The notes beneath the pieces were generated by a model. The model was not told the origin of the DNA. It searched no databases and saw only the letters and a list, made by a program, of their open reading frames with translations. Shown here one piece after another: positions 33,492-37,138 of a stretch of DNA of 37,138 nt. The first letter of the stretch is position 1; each line of letters opens with the position of its first letter. Origin of the DNA: an uncultured Lachnospiraceae bacterium (GTDB lineage Bacteria; Bacillota; Clostridia; Lachnospirales; Lachnospiraceae); the NCBI GenBank assembly GCA_947626365.1, contig CANQRW010000032.1, positions 1 through 37,138 on the forward strand, read 5' to 3'. A program made the position numbers and the translations under genes.

Positions 33492-35029
33492 TTATTGATT
33501 TTAGCATATGAAAAGAAAATGTCAAGCACTTTCTTGCTCTTAGGGAACTGATCCCAGGTCACTTCCTTCAGTTCTTCCGCGCTGACTCCGCCCTGGGCGT
33601 CCTTGGACGAAACCTCCAGGTTGGTCTTTTTAAGCTGCGTATCGTCGAACTTTTCCAGGATGTCAAAATGCGAATCCTGCAGCGGCTGTCCGGTCTCGGA
33701 ATCGAATTTGTACAGCCTGACGTTATAATCCGCGTTCCATTCTTCCTCGTGGTCGTACCGATGCATCTCCGATTTTGGAGGAGTGCTCTCGCCGAAGCTG
33801 AACTCATACGCATCCGTGAACGTGATCGACATGAAGTTCTGGGAGTTATCCCATCTGATCTTCTGGGTCTTCGGATTTATGCTCCCCCAGTAAAAACGTG
33901 AAATGAGCGCTGTGCCGAAATTCGGCACGGAGCCGTTGACCTGCCCGTCCCAGCTGTCGCCTTTTGCCAGAACATTGCCTGTGACCTCAACGCCTGCCGG
34001 GGCAGTCACGTTGAGCATGCCGGTCGCGGGATCCCAGGAATACGTGCCGCCCTGTACCTGCACGTCCAGAAGGTTCTGGATGCCGGCCTGCACCAGCTCC
34101 TTGCTGAAGTCGTACGACTTCGTGATACTGCCGTCCGCATTGGTAACGGACGAAACAGGAAGCTTCGTCGCCTTGCCGTCTTCGTCAAAACTCATGTTTG
34201 TGTTGAGTTTTGCCGCCATCCATGCGGAATAAAACAGCTCAAAATCTTTGTAGGTTGTGACACCCATGGCGGCAGCGATCGGGTCGTTGGATGGGGGACA
34301 GATGGTATCAGCGCCTGGATAATGCTTAAGGAATGTAGCCTTGTCGGTCTCCCAATCCCCTGAAAAGCCTTCCTCGTCCGTGATGATCCATATCAAGCCT
34401 CGCAGCATACGGGTCAGGTTCAGCCTGTACTCCGCCTCGTCTTCTTTTGAAAACATGCCGTCCGCGCCAATGACATCAGACCAGTCCGCCTTGTATCCCA
34501 TTAACGCGAGCAGCATCAGCATGGAAAATTTCTTATTGGTCGCATGCTGGGTGGCATTGATCACTTCGCCAGTCTGCGGATTGACCAGGTCGCCGTTTTC
34601 GTCCATCCGTAAAACACCCTTTGTAAAGGCCTGGTCGATGGCGCCCTGTCCGGTATGCTTATCCACGCAGTACATCACGATATTCTTAAACGCCGCGTAA
34701 TCGAACCCGTCCTGCGCCAGGGTCTCGGCATACGGGACGCTCCAGAACGCGAACAGGTTGACATCGGTGTAACTGAGCGAAGCATAGTTGAGCCCGGTAG
34801 GGTAATAGCCCTTCTCTATGCCCATTTGTTCGACTTCCTCCGTCCAGGAAGGATCTGTCGTATCTCCCAGGTTGGTAGCGTAATGGCTGCCGAAAAGTCG
34901 TTCTTTTCCACCGCCCTGGACTTCAGCCTGCCAGACATGGGGGACAATGACCGTTGTACACAGGACCGCGGCGGCGAGACATGCTGCCACTGCCCTTTTT
35001 GCGGCCGTGCGTTTTAACCATGTGTTCAT
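33446..35029 (-). CDS. Truncated surface adhesin with SpaA/prealbumin-like domain
   Basis: A 527-residue secreted protein. It has a signal peptide at about 6-33, a large N-terminal domain with a YCVDKHTG cysteine (Cys121) resembling thioester-domain adhesins, and a SpaA/Cna-B-like start NVRLYKFDSETGQPLQD. The Gln expected in the QxAIW motif of thioester domains is replaced by Arg210 in RGLIW, so a thioester bond is doubtful. The protein has no LPXTG signal, no sorting helix and no further repeats. After VTWDQF the frame enters the pheS promoter, and its last 28 or so residues are encoded by the promoter and T-box leader. The 3' part of the gene seems to have been lost. Start at 35029 with GGAGG 13 bases upstream; a longer frame would start inside a terminator. 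Confidence 0.7.
   Translation of the reverse strand: MNTWLKRTAAKRAVAACLAAAVLCTTVIVPHVWQAEVQGGGKERLFGSHYATNLGDTTDPSWTEEVEQMGIEKGYYPTGLNYASLSYTDVNLFAFWSVPYAETLAQDGFDYAAFKNIVMYCVDKHTGQGAIDQAFTKGVLRMDENGDLVNPQTGEVINATQHATNKKFSMLMLLALMGYKADWSDVIGADGMFSKEDEAEYRLNLTRMLRGLIWIITDEEGFSGDWETDKATFLKHYPGADTICPPSNDPIAAAMGVTTYKDFELFYSAWMAAKLNTNMSFDEDGKATKLPVSSVTNADGSITKSYDFSKELVQAGIQNLLDVQVQGGTYSWDPATGMLNVTAPAGVEVTGNVLAKGDSWDGQVNGSVPNFGTALISRFYWGSINPKTQKIRWDNSQNFMSITFTDAYEFSFGESTPPKSEMHRYDHEEEWNADYNVRLYKFDSETGQPLQDSHFDILEKFDDTQLKKTNLEVSSKDAQGGVSAEELKEVTWDQFPKSKKVLDIFFSYAKINKDLHQKAMTAHSRGF
33498..33525 (-). promoter_or_regulatory. Promoter of the pheS-pheT T-box leader
   Basis: Consensus TTGACA (33520-33525), a 16-base spacer and an extended -10 (TGC then TAAAAT at 33498-33503). 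It lies inside the 3' end of the truncated adhesin frame. Confidence 0.8.
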
Positions 35030-35130
35030 CGTTTTTATTTCGCCTCCTTCATAAGATTCGTATAAAGTATGGACGATACGGGCGGATTTTGCGCATCTCT
35101 TTGTATGCTTGTGCCTTCTTTTGATGGCGT

Positions 35131-35178
35131 CAAAAAAGGGCATCCCTCAAGTCATGTCGAATGACTTTTAGGACACCC
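35131..35178 (-). terminator. Strong terminator after the wall-binding protein gene
   Basis: On the minus strand GGGTGTCCT and AAGTCAT pair with ATGACTT and AGGGATGCCC around a TCGAC loop, followed by TTTTTT. It starts 19 bases after the wall-protein stop codon. Confidence 0.9.
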
Positions 35179-35196
35179 TCCTTTAATTGCGGAAAC

Positions 35197-36081
35197 TTAT
35201 TGTTTGACCCATATCTGGTAACCCATGAACTCGCCCATAGCGCGCTTGCGTATATAATGCGTGACTTTCAGCGTGTTGTCGTCCAGGAATTCGAGAATCT
35301 GTTCACTCAGCCCATTGCCGCCTTCATTATGCGTCCACTGTGCTGCGCCGGTTTTAGGAATATTAAATGGAGTGCTATTCTCCACCCCTAAAACCTTTTC
35401 GAGTTTGCTGTGAGCCGTATTCTGTATTGTGCCATCTGCAAGGATCACAATATCGCGCGTTAATCCCCTAGTATCTAAAGATTGCTGTGACGTCTGATGC
35501 ATGGTCTGTCCGCCATCTTCGGTTTCCCACTCTTCTACCAGTTTGTAGGTTCCGTTGAATCTTGACAGATCGCTGTTCGTGCTTGTGTTTCCGCCGGATG
35601 TACCCGCAGAGCCGCTTGTGCTTCCGCTGTTGCCGCTGCTGCCCGAACCGCCGCCGCTGGAACCGCCGCCGCTATGGCTTCCGCCGCCGCCGCTGCCGGA
35701 TCCGCCGCCAGTTGAGCCGCCGCCACCGGTACTTCCCGTGTTACCGGAAGGAGTACCCGAGCCTACGACTTTGATCTGCACCACGCCGTTCTCTGTCCAG
35801 GCGCCGTCCGCGTTCACGGTATAGCCGTCCGGAGTCGTGGTGTTCTCGTACATATAACCGTTCCCATCGAAGCAGTAGCACTCGGCGATGCCGTCACCGT
35901 TGCCGTCGATCCACTGCCACTCGTTCGCGTACCAGGTGGTGTTGTCGGCGTTCGTACCATACCACCAGCCGGTATCGTTCTTCTGCCAGCCCGCAGCCAT
36001 CGCAGGCATGGCGTCACACGCTAACATTGTAACTACCATAGCGGCCACTGCCGCTTTTTTGAAGATATTCATAGTCTTCAT
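35197..36081 (-). CDS. Secreted cell-wall-binding repeat protein with Gly/Ser linker
   Basis: A 294-residue secreted protein. The signal peptide ends at about residue 30 (AMPAMAA). Residues 31-102 form short aromatic cell-wall/choline-binding-type repeats (GWQKNDTGWWYGTN, WQWIDGNGDGIAECYCFDGNGYMYEN, GYTVNADGAWTENG). Residues 107-170 are an almost pure Gly/Ser/Thr linker. The C-terminal part (about 171-294) contains FNGTYKLVEEWETEDG and looks like a small beta-barrel domain of unknown function. AGGAGG precedes the ATG at 36081. Such repeats tether proteins non-covalently to wall polymers. A 300-base leader with hairpins precedes the gene and a strong terminator follows, so it is monocistronic. 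Confidence 0.85.
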   Translation of the reverse strand: MKTMNIFKKAAVAAMVVTMLACDAMPAMAAGWQKNDTGWWYGTNADNTTWYANEWQWIDGNGDGIAECYCFDGNGYMYENTTTPDGYTVNADGAWTENGVVQIKVVGSGTPSGNTGSTGGGGSTGGGSGSGGGGSHSGGGSSGGGSGSSGNSGSTSGSAGTSGGNTSTNSDLSRFNGTYKLVEEWETEDGGQTMHQTSQQSLDTRGLTRDIVILADGTIQNTAHSKLEKVLGVENSTPFNIPKTGAAQWTHNEGGNGLSEQILEFLDDNTLKVTHYIRKRAMGEFMGYQIWVKQ

Positions 36082-36385
36082 GATCTTTTCCTCCTATCGA
36101 AATAATATAAAACCTATAGTTTCATGGCCGGCCTTGCCGGCTCTCTTCTGTTTGCAGCTCCGTCCTTTCGGGCGGGATCCCTGTTCGGCTCGCTCACACT
36201 CGATGCCTTGAAGAATCCAAGGGGAGTATGGAAACGCCTGCCTATGTAAAAACGCGTTTTTTCCTTCCCTGGCTGCATTACAGACAAAAACTGCACTTTG
36301 GTGTTACCGCAGGGGCTGGGGCGTGATACCGGCCGGTTCCTGCCGCGGTACAGTCCGTTCGGATCACACGTCCTTCATCCCCTCT
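36082..36385 (-). other. Long structured leader of the wall-binding protein gene
   Basis: No gene is seen here. From the nearest predicted promoter the leader would be about 300 bases. It contains a GAAA-capped hairpin (36160-36175, CCGCCC/GGACGG), followed by GAGCTGCAAACAG, a perfect GCCGG/CCGGC hairpin (36127-36141) and an AAAAACGCGTTTTT palindrome near 36246-36261. The GAAA hairpin with a nearby GCAAA loosely recalls c-di-GMP-I riboswitches, but the GACGCAAAGC core is not present, so I do not call it that. Confidence 0.45.
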
Positions 36386-36391
36386 ATTGCT

Positions 36392-36419
36392 ATTATAGGA
36401 CAAAACCCGGGATTTTCCA
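36392..36419 (-). promoter_or_regulatory. Predicted promoter of the wall-binding protein gene
   Basis: A perfect TATAAT (36392-36397) lies 16 bases from TGGAAA (36414-36419). A second candidate promoter is found further upstream at 36573-36601. Confidence 0.5.
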
Positions 36420-36572
36420 CGCAAAATTTCAAAAAATTTTTATTTTTTTCTTCGCCGGTTTTTTCGGCAGATTTACGTATCCGCAAATTCCAGGCAGTCC
36501 AGAGAGCCGCCGCCACTGCTTTTTGGTGTTGCTTCCGGTTTGATCGGGAACTCCACCCGGCATTACATGCAT

Positions 36573-36601
36573 ATTCTAGCGCAAACCCGTCAGATGTGCA
36601 A
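36573..36601 (-). promoter_or_regulatory. Second upstream promoter candidate
   Basis: TTGCAC (36596-36601) and TAGAAT (36573-36578) are 17 bases apart, a good match. Transcription would run toward the wall-protein gene with a leader of nearly 490 bases, or produce a short RNA of its own. The rest of 36420-36690 shows only AT-rich DNA and no gene I can support. Confidence 0.5.
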
Positions 36602-36696
36602 GCATATATCGAACATTCATTCTTTCATCAGGATTTTGCCTGGGTCATGCCATTTCTCGTATCCGCAAAAAACTGTCATGCGCCTGCAGAAAAAAC

Positions 36697-36725
36697 TTGA
36701 ATCCGCCCGCCGGATATGATATATT
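36697..36725 (+). promoter_or_regulatory. Plus-strand promoter facing the small membrane peptide gene
   Basis: TTGAAT (36697-36702) and TATATT (36720-36725) are separated by 17 bases. No plus-strand protein gene follows, so the product is likely a small RNA antisense to the convergent peptide transcript. Confidence 0.6.
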
Positions 36726-36731
36726 AGTCAT

Positions 36732-36855
36732 TAGAAGGGCACCTGCGTTAACAGGCGCCCCGTGGGTACTACCGATAGACGGTTAACCCGATTTATAAGT
36801 TCACAGCAAATAGCCGCTTACCTTGTCACGGGCGGGGCGGCTATTTCTGCGTCTT
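36732..36855 (+). ncRNA. Candidate antitoxin RNA, antisense to the peptide mRNA 3' region
   Basis: A transcript from the 36697-36725 promoter would carry three hairpins in a row: 36737-36760 (GGGCACCTG/CAGGCGCCC, one mismatch), 36764-36789 (GGGT and ACCG arms) and 36808-36846 (AAATAGCCGC/GCGGCTATTT, perfect ten pairs). The last one overlaps the peptide stop codon and ends in TTT, a plausible though weak terminator. The RNA would be fully complementary to the 3' end of the peptide mRNA. Ends are inferred. Confidence 0.45.
36737..36762 (-). terminator. Possible terminator of the small membrane peptide mRNA
   Basis: Read on the minus strand the hairpin GGGGCGCCTG/CAGGTGCCC is followed by TTCT, a short U-rich tail. 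It lies about 80 bases past the peptide stop codon and would end a transcript of roughly 360 bases. Confidence 0.4.
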
Positions 36856-36939
36856 GTTGCAATCTTTGCCAACAGAGTATCCGATTCCGAAGCAGGTCAA
36901 GCCGAAGCTCAGCACTGCGATGAGTCCCAAAATATCCAT
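36841..36939 (-). CDS. Small hydrophobic peptide, candidate type I toxin
   Basis: A 32-residue peptide, opening MDILGLIAVLSFGLTCFGIG and ending YSVGKDCNKTQK. It has one membrane helix (about residues 3-23) and a charged, basic C-terminal tail, the design of Fst/TxpA/holin-like type I toxins. The ATG at 36937-36939 has AAAGGAGGG at nine bases, a near-perfect ribosome site, so it is certainly built to be translated. The leader is about 155 bases with hairpins, and CCCTCC 34 bases upstream can pair with the GGAGGG. A plus-strand promoter faces the gene. Toxicity is inferred from these features only. Confidence 0.65.
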   Translation of the reverse strand: MDILGLIAVLSFGLTCFGIGYSVGKDCNKTQK

Positions 36940-37101
36940 ATGGCTCAGCCCTCCTTTCCCAGATTCCCTTGCGGGTTTCCATGTACACGGAGGGGCGCAC
37001 TGCGTCCGGTGGACACAGGTTTTGCGCCGACCGAAACGGAGTGTGGAACACAGTCCCTCCGGAGAGGGCTAACCGCCTACCATCCTGGTAGTCCCAAACT
37101 C

Positions 37102-37130
37102 ATACTACCATAATTTGACACAAAATACAA
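37102..37130 (-). promoter_or_regulatory. Predicted promoter of the small membrane peptide
   Basis: TTGTAT (37125-37130) and TAGTAT (37102-37107) are 17 bases apart. Transcription would begin near 37095, giving a leader that folds into CTACC/GGTAG (37077-37091) and CCCTC/GAGGG (37055-37068) hairpins ahead of the ribosome site. Confidence 0.55.
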
Positions 37131-37138
37131 CAAAAAAA

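Noticed and set aside
36114-36296. A 60-codon minus-strand frame in the wall-protein leader
   Set aside because: No ribosome site; its sequence is explained by the hairpins of the leader. Better treated as a structured RNA region.
36082-36385. c-di-GMP-I riboswitch before the wall-binding protein
   Set aside because: A GAAA hairpin and a GCAAA are present but the conserved GACGCAAAGC junction and the second stem-loop are not, so the family call is not justified.
36288-36541. AACACCAAA-type short repeats near 36290 and 36525, with a similar string near 33480
   Set aside because: The matches are about 14 of 17 bases and could be chance; no common structure or position relative to promoters was found.

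Overview
The window looks like chromosomal core DNA of a Gram-positive anaerobe of the Lachnospiraceae (Clostridium cluster XIVa) type. The evidence is the gene content and order: radC-mreC-mreD-PBP2-minC-minD, miaB-mutS-mutL-miaA, proB-DUF896-proA, eno-secG-rnr-smpB-ssrA, and a T-box in front of pheS-pheT. The Clostridia-type MATE pump, the GW-repeat wall protein and the strong GGAGG ribosome sites fit the same group. Species cannot be fixed from the sequence alone. Almost every gene is on the minus strand, so transcription runs from high to low coordinates.

Layout from left to right. 1-6.1 kb: a cell-shape and division operon (radC, mreC, mreD, PBP2, minC, start of minD) with a promoter near 6.1 kb; mreB is absent from the cluster. 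6.1-14.9 kb: a tRNA-modification and mismatch-repair run (miaB, mutS, mutL, miaA) ending in a PLP enzyme of the methionine gamma-lyase/aluminium-resistance family. 15.0-17.5 kb: proline synthesis (proB, a DUF896 gene, proA). 17.5-19.0 kb: a MATE exporter. 19.2-20.8 kb: a small accessory patch with a DUF4315 gene, a phage holin-like gene and a plus-strand, AT-rich DUF3800 gene that appears to carry an internal deletion. 21.0-21.4 kb: tmRNA. 21.5-25.0 kb: a three-gene surface O-acylation cassette (SGNH-like protein, MBOAT, acyltransferase 3) lying between ssrA and smpB. 25.1-29.3 kb: smpB, rnr, secG, eno. 29.4-33.5 kb: pheT, a 180-base hairpin-rich repeat, pheS, and the T-box leader. 33.4-36.1 kb: a truncated surface adhesin and a wall-binding protein with a long structured leader. 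36.7-37.1 kb: a 32-residue membrane peptide with a convergent plus-strand promoter, a candidate type I toxin-antitoxin module.

How the genes work together: mreC/mreD/PBP2 (elongation) and minC/minD (septum placement) share one transcription unit. SmpB, tmRNA and RNase R form the ribosome-rescue and non-stop mRNA decay system. The acyltransferase trio probably modifies a surface polymer. Most core calls are secure. The least certain and most interesting parts are the candidate toxin-antitoxin locus, the pheS-pheT intergenic element, the wall-protein leader, and the truncated adhesin whose reading frame runs into the pheS promoter.
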